DNA of 64,000 nucleotides. Origin: Styela clava (lineage: Eukaryota > Chordata > Ascidiacea > Stolidobranchia > Styelidae). Below the pieces are notes generated by a model. The model was not told the DNA's origin, did no database searches, and saw nothing but the letters and a program-made list of their open reading frames with translations. Where the stretch lies: assembly GCF_964204865.1 (NCBI RefSeq), contig NC_135252.1:24139383-24203382 (forward strand). Direction: 5' to 3'. A program made the position numbers and the translations under genes. This document shows, piece after piece, positions 54,164 to 64,000 of this stretch (its first letter is position 1; each line of letters starts with the position of its first letter).

Positions 54164-54932
54164 ATGCTGATCGGTAGTATAGGCTTAAATAAGAAAGTTA
54201 AATTATGTATGACGGCGTTCGTGGCGGCGTCTTTATTTGTGTATATTATTCTGGCTCTCAGTGCTGGCCAGGTATCACTTGAAAGCTTGAAAACGAAAAA
54301 AACAGGTTGGGTGAGTCCGTGGAAACTACATTATGGCATATACAAACCAAAGCCCGGACAAAAAATAGCCAGAGTAGCGGATAGAAAACGGATTATAACT
54401 AGATTTGGCTTGGTGGATATAATGTCGTTAAACGACAACACTCGTCTTAGTCACGACGACCTATTAAGGGCTTCAGCATTTTTCGTGTATGACGAGTTTG
54501 AAAAGAACTCGCAGAAACAATTTTTAACTTTCAAAAACCAGAAGGAAAAATACCCGAATTGGACGGATAATGATCCACTCCAACCAATTGGCAAACCTTT
54601 ATGTCCCATTATTCCTCCAGAGTTGAAAGGAAAGTTTAAAGATAAACCTGACGACTCCAACCAGCCTTCGTTGCAAAATATATCAATAGCAAACCCTGAT
54701 TTGACTTTAGGGGGTAAATATACCCCACCTTGTCACCCAAGAAGCAAAATAGCGATTATTATACCATTACGAGGCCGAGAGACCCAATTACGAACTTTGC
54801 TGGCGCATATGCACCCGATTTGGCAACGACAGCAGATTGACTACACTGTTTATGTGGTTTCTCAAGAAGCGAACAACCGAACGTTCAATAAAGCAAAGCT
54901 GATGAACGCAGGGTTCCTCGAAGCAAGTAAAT
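54164..54932 (+). CDS. Beta-1,4-galactosyltransferase-like first exon, gene D (orphan)
   Basis: One exon of 256 codons plus one base, ending at a good donor (AAAT|GTAAGT) in the same phase and place as exon 1 of genes A-C. The start at 54,164 places a basic tail (NKKVK) and a hydrophobic anchor at about 15-35 at the N-terminus; an upstream in-frame GTG is ignored. The stem is longer than in A-C. Shared marks are a CPIIPPELKG block, ISIANPDLTLGGKYTP, IAIIIPLRGRETQLRTLLAH, MHPIWQRQQIDYTVYV and FNKAKLMNAGFLEASK. No DVD, WGWGGED or later exon was found before the window end, so the gene is either truncated or its remaining exons lie beyond the transposon at 56,154-60,734 and the window edge. Not functional on the evidence here. 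Confidence 0.7.
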
Positions 54933-56153
54933 GTAAGTCACAGTTTCATTTTTTTTTAATTTGCGCACGACGACCCAGTGGATATGCGGTCCAATTCCTA
55001 GATCCAATTCCGGTTAAAAACTACATTGAACATATCATGACGTTTTCACGCGAATTCCATCTCGAAATGGCTCTGCAAAAGGGTCACTGCAAGAAATGAA
55101 AAAAACTCCCTTTATGTTCGGTAACTATTGAAACTGAGGATGTAAACAATTACTTACGACACAATTTGCTTTTAGACTTTTTGCCGAGGCCGCACAAACT
55201 ATCTCGACTAAATTAAAATATACGATAATATTTGTAAAATATTTTCATCAAAAACATCTTCGACATGTTATTATAAGCACTTCAAGTCAGCGCTAATTGA
55301 AATCCTTTCATCCCGGATGTAATTTATTGTCGTGTCGCACACGGCTGTCTTGCGATAAAAATGAAACAATTGTAAAATGTTTTAAATCAAAACGTGGACA
55401 GCGGCGCTAGAATATGTGCGCTATAATCGGTATTCTTATAAATTTGGAAAACGATATTCGAATATTAAATTAGAATTGGACATCCCTGCTTCAAGCACAT
55501 CATTTATTTAACCTAAAATAAACAGATATCAATACACGCGTTTTTGGTTTTCGGCCTTACGTATGTAGAAAACCTTACGTTAGTCGAAGCAATATTCTTA
55601 CGAAAATAATTTTCGGAAGTTGGGTTTTCGTTTTCAAAGCCTTTCACAGGTAGGGTTTCTACTGTAATTTGCAGAAAATAAATCTTTTTCAGCATACAAT
55701 ATATTTAATTGTTAATATTCTTTTACATTCCAATCCAAGTTAAATTTGTAAAATTGAAACTTCATTTTAAAAATATTCAAGGTAAAAAAATTGGTATTCC
55801 CGTAGTATGTGTAGTAGGCTTGCACGTAATTGACAAAAATCAATTCCGTAATTACGGCCAAATCGATTACGTAATGACCCCGTAATTTCGATATTTTTTT
55901 CACACATTTAAACCTATCATAACAACCAATTTAATCCATTTCTATTCCGAATGGGACATCGAAGTTCGGTTTCCATATTCCCGGCAGTACTACACGCCGA
56001 CGACAGATGTTAAAGACAAATATCAAGGAGTGAATTCAAAATAATTTTATTCTGATTTTTATCTTTTGTGTTAGCTTTGATTTTCTTTTATCAACTTTAT
56101 CACCAAATTTTATGCGATCAATTTTATCATTACCAACACTGGTAATATATTTA
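54933..56153. other. No further galactosyltransferase exon; AT-rich DNA
   Basis: After the donor, the frame stays open to 55,099 by chance. No exon-like block with FHDVDM or FGG is readable. A GGTATTCCCGTAGTATGTG end (GGTACTCCC family) is at 55,792, and a palindromic CGTAATTACGG-type stretch at about 55,830-55,890 may be another MITE end. Confidence 0.5.
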
Positions 56154-56464
56154 CACTGTAACAAAAAAATTGTAAAATCACTGGGATTTGAGCAGTGATT
56201 GATATACAGTAAAAAGTTTTACTGGTTTTTGCACAGTAATTTTTTTCAGTGGTGCTCCGCGTGCGTAAATAGGGTCGCCGCGCATGCGCATTCGCTTCTT
56301 ACGTGTCGCGCGGGCAATTTCCGCCTCGTGTTTTCCTTCGAACTGGTTTTTGCAAGTGGAAGTTGTCGCAGTGTCTTTTGCGCCGCTTTGGAGCTGAATA
56401 TGCAAAGCGCGTAATAAGATGTTTATGTACAGTAAACCACGCCAAAAGATGAGATAGGAGGTAA

Positions 56465-57030
56465 CTATGGTACCGGTACTGTTATTGTCAGTGTTTGTCG
56501 CCGTGAGTGTGTTGTACGTCGTGGTACTTTATACAGTAATATACCGGTACAGATATATGGCTGGAGATTTGATATACCGTAATTCCGCATTATTTGTGTT
56601 TGGTATGGTACGGTACCGGTACGGTGGTCTACGCACTGAGTAAAATTTAACCTAATTTAACCCTGGTCAATACAGCTAAGCATTTTTTTGGCTGGTGATC
56701 ATTAACTACCGTATATCAGCAGGGTCAAATTCGCAGTTGAATGTAATTGCAGGGCTTGAGTTTCGGAGACTGGGTTAGGTTGATTGGGAGACTGATGTGC
56801 CTTTATTTAAAACCTCACAATTCCACTAAATTGGTACGGTACCGTATCTAAAATTCTAAATACACAGTTATAAAGTTGGTGAAAATATGGAACGTGATTC
56901 CTGGATTCTGTGAATGGTTGGACTTGTGGACCGGTACGGTACCGAATACCGTAGTTAGAACTTAGATACCAGTACCGGTAAATACCGATAGTTACGGTAC
57001 CGTACTGGTATATTACGGTAGCGGTACCAT
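56465..57030. repeat. Cluster of GGTACCGGTACC-type palindromes
   Basis: At least eight clustered motifs built from GGTACCGGTAC and GGTACGGTACCG occur between the left end of the transposon and its first gene (for example near 56,469, 56,605, 56,835, 56,931, 56,993 and 57,014). They are self-complementary, and such density is not seen elsewhere in the window. They may be binding sites for element-encoded proteins, or promoter sites. Confidence 0.7.
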
Positions 57031-57181
57031 ATGGATTTCAACCAAACATATTTTCATGGTCTCTAATTACTAAAAAGGGAAAGTCTTATTCATGTTTTCA
57101 CTCAAGCCATTCTCTTCAATTTTTCAATTACACTACTTTTTATTCTCTGATGATTTAATACAGCAATAATAGGCTAAAAAT

Positions 57182-58932
57182 ATGGCAGATGTAGACCTGT
57201 GTTGCAATGTTTCAATATGTGGCTATGATGCTGAAGATTCCACATTAATAGTAAAACATTTGAAAAATCATATTCGAGCTGGTAAAGAAATTTCTTGTCC
57301 ATACCTTGCTTGTTTCAGAAAGTTTAGAAATCTGAACACGTTTTCTTCCCATATTCGAAGAACCCATCGTTTATCTATCCAGCCACGTGAAGAAGTTATG
57401 CAAATTGACTGTCCCATTATTTTTGGATCCATACGGACACCCCAAGTATTCTCATCACCATCTCCATTGATTCAAATGGATCCAAGTGTTGATTCTTTGG
57501 AGACTCTCAGAAGAAATTGCACAGTGTTCTGTGCAATGCTGCAGTATAAACTACTCATTCCTGGTATCACTATCAGCAAAATTCTTGAGGCACAGCAGAA
57601 AATCAACAGCTGTACACATGCTTCCATTGAATTGGCTATCAAAAATGTATTGCAAGATGAGGGCATTGATCAATCTGTAATCAAAAAAGTGCTTGAATCC
57701 GTAATGCATGTAATGATGAATACTCCTGTTGGTGATGGAACTCTGCAATCAAGTTATCTCAGAGAACGCTTATACAAAAACTTACTATCCTTTGTTGAAC
57801 CATTGTCTTACAATGTAGCTAGAACTTTATCTCAGCCTGAACCGAATAAGGAGAGCTATCAGTATATACCTATTGTTGATTCAATCAAAGCCCTTTTCAA
57901 ATATGAAAGCATTCGCTATCAATATCTTAACCCAATTGATCCAGGAAACTACCTTTTGGACATAAAAGATGGAGGCGCTTTCAAAAAAAATTCTTTCTTC
58001 AATCAAGAAGCTGTTCTAAGGCCTCTACAAATTATTCTCTATCAAGACGCGTTCGAAATAGTTAATCCTTTAGGATCCGCGAAGAAAAAACATAAGATTC
58101 TCGCAACATACTTCACCTTGGGTAATATTCACCCCTATTGTCGGTCAAAAGTTTCTCCTATCCAGCTTGTGATGCTTGTAAAAGAACATTATGTCAGCAA
58201 TGAATGTATTAAAGACATTTTCAGTCCTCTATTGGCAGATTTGAAAATTATTGAACATGAAGGAATTGACTTGGGGTTTTCTGAAAAAGTTCGAGGGAGT
58301 ATTTCTTGCATATTAGGTGATAATCTCGGTAGTCATTGGATAGGAGGATTTGTTACAAATTTTGGCACTTCAGAATATTTTTGTAGATATTGCTCCGTTA
58401 AAAGAAGTGATTTTTCAGAAAACTCAATTGTCATCGAGACATTACGTACAAAGGAATCGTATGACCAGAGCGTTAATCAAATGCTGCTACAAGTATCTGG
58501 GAATATCACTGGAATAAAATATGATTGCATATTTAATCAATTGAATTATTTTCATGTTTGTCAGCCATCCTTACCACCCTGCTTAGCCCATGATATATTT
58601 GAAGGGGTCGCTCAATTTGACATGGCAATATTCATACAGTGTCTTATTTCCAAAGGCTGGTTTACTTTGGACTACTTGAATATGCGCATTTCGACATTTC
58701 ATTATAACAAGTCAGACAGTACCTCCAAGCCACAAATATTGAAACCAAATATTGAACCAAATACATGGTTGTGAAAACATTTAACGGCACATATAATCCT
58801 CAAATTGGAATATATCTACTTGGGGATGATTTGAATCCATACAAAATATTGAAATTTGACCAAATTTTGGACTATGATCCCATATGTGTGTACAGGTTAG
58901 GGAAAGATTCATGGTTCGCACTCAAACATCAT
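57182..58932 (+). pseudogene. C2H2 transposase-like gene of the CACTG element, internally deleted
   Basis: An open frame of 530 codons from ATG 57,182. A C2H2 finger is at C39, C44, H57, H62. The central region carries YQDAFEIVNPLG (D289), a YFTLGNIHPYCRSK block, FSPLLADLKIIEHEGI, LGDNLGSHWIGGF (D380) and YFCRYC (401-404), which parallels the Tnp2-type core of CACTA transposases: Asp near NP-G, Asp before an LG/SG block, then a C-x-x-C. The frame stops at 58,774. A second frame (58,765-58,932, VVKTFNGTYNPQ to DYDPICVYRL) looks like the C-terminus of the same protein family. From memory, relatives in fish have about 250 more residues between these parts, including the expected catalytic Glu, so a deletion is inferred. 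A GT donor follows at 58,933. Confidence 0.7.
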
Positions 58933-59041
58933 GTAAGTTGATGGCATTTGTGATAAAAGTCTTATAACCTGTGACACTGACACCTATAATATTTTTTTTT
59001 AAGTTCGCCTTTTTGTACTGTTCATATTTTTCATTAACAGT

Positions 59042-60149
59042 ATGCAGGTAGAAATTGAGAACGATATTTTAAAGGTACTTAATGTACCAAGAGAATTAGC
59101 AAATCAAGTTGCTTATATTATTGTTAATGATCTGGGAGTTGAGGAAGCCAAAGATTTAAGTTTAATTAATGAAGAAGACCTCACTAAAGGAAGCATTTTG
59201 AAAACAATCCAAGCCCGGAAACTTATAATGACCTGGAAAGCAGACAAAAGTATGTACAGTATGGCTTAAATATTTGGAATTGTTAATCGTATTTTATATC
59301 AATCCTACACACATGATAAGTTTATTTTAACATATGGTGAATTTGTTTATGCTTTCGGGCCCATGGCCATAGTTTACTGAAAAATTTTTTTTGTATATTT
59401 CAATGAAAAGAAATTGGAAAAAAATTATGGAAAACTATTGACTGATAAAAATTCTTCGAATTTCATTGATTTTTTTTTTTCAAGTTTTATACATATTACA
59501 TTTTTTTTTTACAGTTGAGGAGCAATATAATTCGACGTCAAGTGTTGAAACTGACAGCAGCCATTCTTTACAACCTTCACCAATGCAAAACTGGGCCATG
59601 AATTTTGAAATCCCGTGGCACAAGTTTCCTGCAGACTTAATAACAAGCTGCAATAACAATGAAGTACCAACTCCTTTTAACAGAAGAGAAATGGTGAAAA
59701 TTCTCATTGAGTAAATCACAAAGACTTATCCAAAACCAGGAAAGAGAAACTTGCACACAATTGCATGTAAAGTCTCATCAAAATATCCCAATTCCTTCAG
59801 CGATACTTTCCTGCACAGTGACAAAATAAATTTTGGCATCCAGTCACTAGCAGATCAGTTATTGTACAGATATGAGTATGTCAGACGACAAACTAAAAGA
59901 GCGATTGTATCAACGCCAACTTCGGCACGTAAAAAGCTTGTGGAATCTTCATTGCAGCACCTAAATGAAGCAAAGCTGTGGCTCATTGATCACTATAAAC
60001 TTCAAGCGCATGATTCATCTTTGGTTCAATACCGAATGGGAGAAACTTATGAGCTCCAAAGAGAAATGATAAACAACAAAACCACGATTGAACAGATAAA
60101 AAGTGAATTTCCATTCCTTCTAATTAAAGAGCATCTTTATGATCATTAA
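59042..60149 (+). pseudogene. SAM-like (SAMD3-type) second gene of the CACTG element, with a stop
   Basis: Exon 59042-59249 encodes a small helical domain (a VYIIV-like core, LGVEEAKDLSLINEEDL, GSILKTIQARKLIM) typical of SAM domains, with the GS-x-x-K-x-I pattern. A phase-1 intron (GTATGT...ACAG) leads to an exon from 59,515. That frame reads WHKFPADLITSC, PFNRREMVKILIE, then TAA at 59,712-59,714, and continues in the same frame with TKTYPKPGKRNLHTIACKV and KYPNSFSDTF to 60,149. The in-frame stop, within an otherwise open reading frame, breaks the protein. Similar two-part proteins, annotated SAMD3-like in fish, accompany this transposase family, from memory. Confidence 0.65.
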
Positions 60150-60344
60150 GTCATTGACTCAACTTGAGTCACCTTTTTCAGAGACTCATTGTTATACAAA
60201 GTTATTTTCGTTTTGCCTTACATTTTCGTTTTTGTTTCTACATTACATTCCTTTAATATTTTTGTTGAAAACATATTTGTGTGTTTTATCCACATGGGAA
60301 AACAAATAGCAAGTTACAGGGGAATCAGTGAGTTGATGTATTTG

Positions 60345-60730
60345 AAAAAAATATTTACTGGTATTTGAGCTGGCACCAAAAAAACCGTTAAAAAAACAGT
60401 ACGAAAACTGGTAAAACACCAGTGATTTAACTGTGAATAGGTAGTAAAATTACAGGTAATAGGCAGTAAAATTACAGGTAAACGGCAAGCGAATTTACTG
60501 CTTAAAGCTGGGGAATTTACTAGTAAATGGACAGTAAAATTGCCTGTAAATTAGCAGTATATTTACCGTTGTATATTAGGAAAATAGCAAATAAAAAACG
60601 TAAAATTACATGCTAAGCAGTAATTTTACAGGTATTTCTTTTGTAATTTTACTGGTATTTTGCCAGCTTTTTTACCGGTATTCTGACCGTTTTTTTGGTG
60701 CCAGGTAAAATACCAGTAAATATTTTTTAC
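60345..60730. repeat. Foldback at the right end of the CACTG element
   Basis: The arm at 60,345-60,390 (AAAAAATATTTACTGGTATT and CTGGCACCAAAAAAACCG) is the inverted repeat of 60,686-60,730 (CGTTTTTTTGGTGCCAGG and AATACCAGTAAATATTTTTT). Between them are repeated GTAAAATTACAGGTAA and GCAGTAAAATT units. The 5' end lacks this arrangement. It could be a nested MITE using the same ends or the subterminal array itself. Confidence 0.8.
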
Positions 60731-60734
60731 AGTG

Positions 60735-61855
60735 TATGAAACGATAGTTGACTTTTTTAAAATCGTATAAACGTATTAATACGACTTTCGTATTAAATAA
60801 AAATTCCGGGTTGCTAATTTATTAATCAACTACAAGCGTATTTTCTCGTTTGATTATACTTTCGCTTGCCTCGCGACGAAGACTTGTTATTTCACCGTTT
60901 TTACAATATCCGACTTTACTACGTAGTTAGCATTTTATAATAATTATTGATGCCGACTTATTGACGATATTCCGATTTCCATGCTTCATTTTGCAATAAA
61001 TCATTTCGCGGCCTAAATGTTATAACATTATTTGCGATAAATTTAGATCAAATATTAACTATTTGCGCATTATTTAAAATACCGTACTTATATGACATGC
61101 CTTCTCCGAAAATACAAAGTTATATCGCAAAACAATGCATTTTGTGACATTTATTTTGCACTCATGAAAATATTAATTTATTTTTCTAACTCAAGTCGAC
61201 AATCCTATTTGCCAAGATTGACACAAGTTTGGTCGAGTGCCGGTGGTATTCGAGTCGACGATAAATCAAAATAAGTTGCCGCATTTGGTAAAGATAGGTA
61301 ATCATATTTGGCCGACATATTGCGAGGCATTGTGAAAAACATATTGAGCAATGCCAAGTCCGGACAGATATATAACGATAAAATCGGTAACAGAACATCA
61401 AGATTTTGTAATAGAAAATGGATCTCGCGCAGAATAAACACGGGAAATCGCGTCGTATTGTTGTTTCTCTGCCGTCTCAATCGCTTTACCGATGCCGAAG
61501 AGACTAAGTTGCGTTGGATCATTACGCAATTTCTCTTCCGTCTTTACATTGCTGTTTGATAAGCGCGACATTAATTATCACGGCATTTACAAATAGACCA
61601 TGTTTTATAAGTTGATCTCATACATTCTTTAGTCATTTCACCCGAAGAAGTTGAAACCAGGTGTGTTGGCGTCCATCGGTCTCAACACAATTCTATCCCC
61701 TATCTACGTTTAATATGTACATTGGCCATGCTAGATAAGTTGATAATAGGTTAGTAAATGACGCGTTATGCCTTCCCAATCTGCCTAACAAGAGAGAGAA
61801 AAACGGCTGCGAATACCGGAACTCTAACTTCTTCTACTTTAATTTAATTAAGAAG
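60735..61855. other. No gene recognised
   Basis: AT-rich DNA, then a less AT-rich part around 61,190-61,560 with overlapping frames of 60-105 codons on both strands. None resembles a known protein. A short frame from ATG 61,420 has exon-like composition but no splice partner I can support. Confidence 0.4.
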
Positions 61856-64000
61856 ACATTTAGAATCGTTAGGAAACGGACCATATTGAGTCATCCAAAC
61901 ATTCGTAGGTCGTAGAATTCCATTTTCGTTTACACTAGCGTCAAACGGGGCTCGTCCAGGCACGGGGCGTAGAAAAAACGATTTCAGCTTCATAAGCTTC
62001 TTAAAGCCATTCGGACTAGCTCGACAACACAGAATTTTGCCTTTGGGCATTCATACAGACTTTGTTTAAATTAGAACGAACTATTAGAATGAGTCTTCTA
62101 AACAGAAATATGTTGGTATTTCTGCGGTTAGCGTTAGATTAACTTTAATAAGAAGTTTAGTTGTGTAGGCTGTGGCTAAGTCAGCGATTTCCAACTAGAG
62201 AGGAATTTAGTTGTTTTCGGAAAGGATATACAAAAATATGACCTATAGTTTTACTAATATTGTCCAATTATTTTGGACTATTGCTACATACAGGTGTACA
62301 TAGAGTCGCTTTTACAATTTCTCAATATATCTTAACCAGGTTTATTGTTTTTAATCAGCCATTGTTCAAGTATTTTTACTTCATTCAATACACCTGTGAG
62401 GGCCAAAACAATATGTGGCATCGATAAACTCCTTTTGCATATTTAAAAAATTTTAAGACTTTATGGACGCCAGATATATCGTATTAATATAACGATGTAT
62501 AAGGACACAGGAAAGAAATATTGAATAAATAAAGGAAACGCGTTTTTACGAATGGTAATGAAGGAATAAATAATTCCAAAATAGACGAAGGGAGGAATTT
62601 ATAGGAAGATGTTCGCAACCGATGGGTAAAATGAACAGAAAGAAACGTCATCTGCTTAGTAAATTTACTCCGAAGACGTCTAATTAGTCAGTCTAATTAC
62701 TTAGACAATTACGAAGGCACAGCAATTTTAAGATACCGGCGCGTGATTGCTTGCTATTTCTAACCCCAATTGGATAATTAATGATTTTCCTATTTTTAGC
62801 GTTGGAGGGGGTGTTTTTTTGGTGAGGGCTTTGTCACAAAATCCCCGAAAGTAGTTTTTTGTGTAGATTTTACAATTTTATGCAGAGATAATTAACATTT
62901 ATGTTAAGTTTTAAAATTATTCATACATCTGGTTTTGTTCAACATGGCGGGAAAAGTCATAAGCGCTTAATTAGCGGTGTGAATAAATTAAGTTTTCAAA
63001 GCACAACACAGCGAGCTAAACTTTGGGCAAAAAACTAACAATTTACCGTAAACTATTTTAGGTAATGTGATTAGTTGCCCGCAGAAGGTAAATGGAGATG
63101 AGATGGAGAGCATAACCGCTGTGTGAGTACTTGTCTGTATTTATTACTGCCAAAACAATTAAATTGTACAAAGCCATAAACCGAAAAACTCGGCGGAGTA
63201 ATGGAATTTTAAGCGTTGGCGTTTTTTTTTAGCGGAGGCTTTGTCAAAAAAAGCTTCGAAATTAGTCTTTTGTGTAGAATTTGCAATTTTTTGCAGAGAT
63301 AATTAACATTTATGTTGGTTTTTAAAATTGTTCATGCATCTGGTTTTTTTCAACACATTGTGGCTTTAATGGCGGAGAAAGCCGTAACCGGTTAACTAGC
63401 GGTGTGGATAAATTAAGTTTTCAAAACACAACACAGCGAGCTTATATTTAGACAAAAAACTAACAATTAACCGTAAACTATTCAGCTAATGTTGGGGGTA
63501 AATTGAGGTCAGATGGAGAGCAATTAGTATGGCCGTTGAGTGCTTGTTGTATTTATTACTGCCAACACAACTAAATTGGATACTCCCTTAGAATGTGTTT
63601 CAGTTTAGGGTTTAGCCATAATTTTATTCCGATTTTCCTTATTTTATTTCTATTACGATTTAGGGGACTGTCTGTTTTAGCCAAGTTAACCCCATGTCCA
63701 TAGGTTTCAGTACACAACTTGATGTAAAGTAGGCGAACAAAAATAGTTACCTCCATATTGGAACACATAATTCTGGAGCGCCGTAAATTGTACATAGCTA
63801 TGGGCCGAAAAACTCAGCGAAGAAATCAAATGAAATTTTGACAGGATATTAAAACCATAATTATGAGATTGGTGGTCGCTAGCAAAGCCGCAATGAAGGA
63901 TATTGACATTAGTGTTTCCCAAACTTTTTCAGTTCGCGACCCTATTTCAATGCCATTTTCTTGAGATGGGAAACCATGTATTTACACGCAATTTACTATT
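61856..64000. repeat. Segmental duplication, copy 2 (continues past the window)
   Basis: Matches 52,086-53,639 in the same orientation and runs into the right edge (position 64,000 equals 53,639). It has an extra internal tandem duplication of roughly 420 bp: the block around 62,800-63,060 (GCGTTGG, GAGGGCTTTGTCA, TTTTGTGTAGATTTT, GCAGAGATAATTAAC) recurs, more diverged, at 63,215-63,500. It also retains a MITE half that copy 1 has lost. Confidence 0.88.
63577..63785. mobile_element. Diverged GGTACTCCC-family MITE
   Basis: The left end GATACTCCCTTAGAATGTGT and the right end GAACACATAATTCTGGAGCG are inverted repeats. Interior TTATTCCGATTTTCCTTATT is shared with 48,864-49,063. Flanks CTAAATTG and GTAAATTG agree at 7 of 8. 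In copy 1 of the duplication only the right end remains (53,390-53,432). Confidence 0.7.

Larger units (their letters stand above)
56154..60734 (+). mobile_element. CACTG-ended DNA transposon with two genes, inactive
   Basis: The left end CACTGTAACAAAAAAATTG and the right end TATTTTTTACAGTG form short inverted repeats starting CACTGTAA, flanked by TA on both sides (56,152-56,153 and 60,735-60,736). CACTA/EnSpm (CMC) elements start CACTA or CACTG and carry many subterminal repeats. Both ends here hold repeated GTAAAATTAC and TTTACTGG units. Inside are a transposase-like gene and a SAM-like gene in one direction. The transposase seems internally deleted and the SAM gene has a stop, so this copy is dead. 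It lies 3' of the gene D exon. Confidence 0.75.

Noticed and set aside
61420-61510. Short ATG frame with exon-like composition (MDLAQNKHGKSRR...)
   Set aside because: Only about 29 codons, no supported splice donor or partner exon, and no protein family recalled.
61205-61522. 105-codon minus-strand frame and overlapping plus-strand frames near 61.1-61.6 kb
   Set aside because: No recognisable domain, several overlapping frames in both directions, and no duplicate copy to show conservation.
1-64000. CRISPR arrays, bacterial operons, phage genes
   Set aside because: Introns, SINEs and hAT elements show a eukaryotic genome, and no direct-repeat/spacer array is present.

Overview
The window reads as animal nuclear DNA, most likely from an ascidian tunicate of the Ciona kind. 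The support is AT-rich DNA, short GT-AG introns, a secreted C-type-lectin-like gene of a style I associate with Ciona, a beta-1,4-galactosyltransferase (B4GALT) family, and a dense load of small hAT-type elements and tRNA-derived SINEs. Species assignment is inference. Most of the sequence is repeat-derived, and real coding sequence lies in small exons.

Layout. 1-1,870: inverted copy of a 1.6-kb repeat (R1) that recurs at 38-39.7 kb. 2,155-4,985: a wrecked Ty3/Gypsy retrotransposon. 6.1-8.3 kb: repeats leading to a six-exon lectin gene (8,335-10,740), whose 3' end is duplicated as a dead fragment at 12.6-13.3 kb. 13.3-19.2 kb: no gene found, only transposon scraps. 19.8-24.4 kb (minus strand): B4GALT-like gene A. 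24.8-32.5 kb: a transposon pile-up, including three hAT-like elements nested in one another and a 2.3-kb hAT-like element carrying a further insertion. 33.3-37.9 kb and 43.4-47.3 kb (plus strand): genes B and C, sister copies inside a roughly 10-kb tandem duplication. 47.5-51.8 kb: repeats. 51.9-54.9 kb: an unidentified minus-strand ORF and a diverged, isolated B4GALT first exon (gene D). 56,154-60,734: a two-gene DNA transposon with CACTG ends. 61,856-64,000: a second copy of the DNA that lies upstream of gene D.

Genes A, B and C share the same five-exon structure with identical intron phases. Splicing the visible exons gives uninterrupted proteins of 409, 414 and 414 residues with a type II membrane anchor and the family's DVD, WGWGGED and M-x-x-H motifs. 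They look like Golgi galactosyltransferases made by local duplication. A is head-to-head with B and C, so at least one duplication was an inversion. The repeat at the right edge predicts a further gene D copy just outside the window.

The most unusual items are the galactosyltransferase cluster with its extra copies of exon 5, the CACTG-ended transposon pairing a zinc-finger transposase-like gene with a SAM-like gene, and several insertions whose empty sites are also in the window, which allows element boundaries to be read directly.
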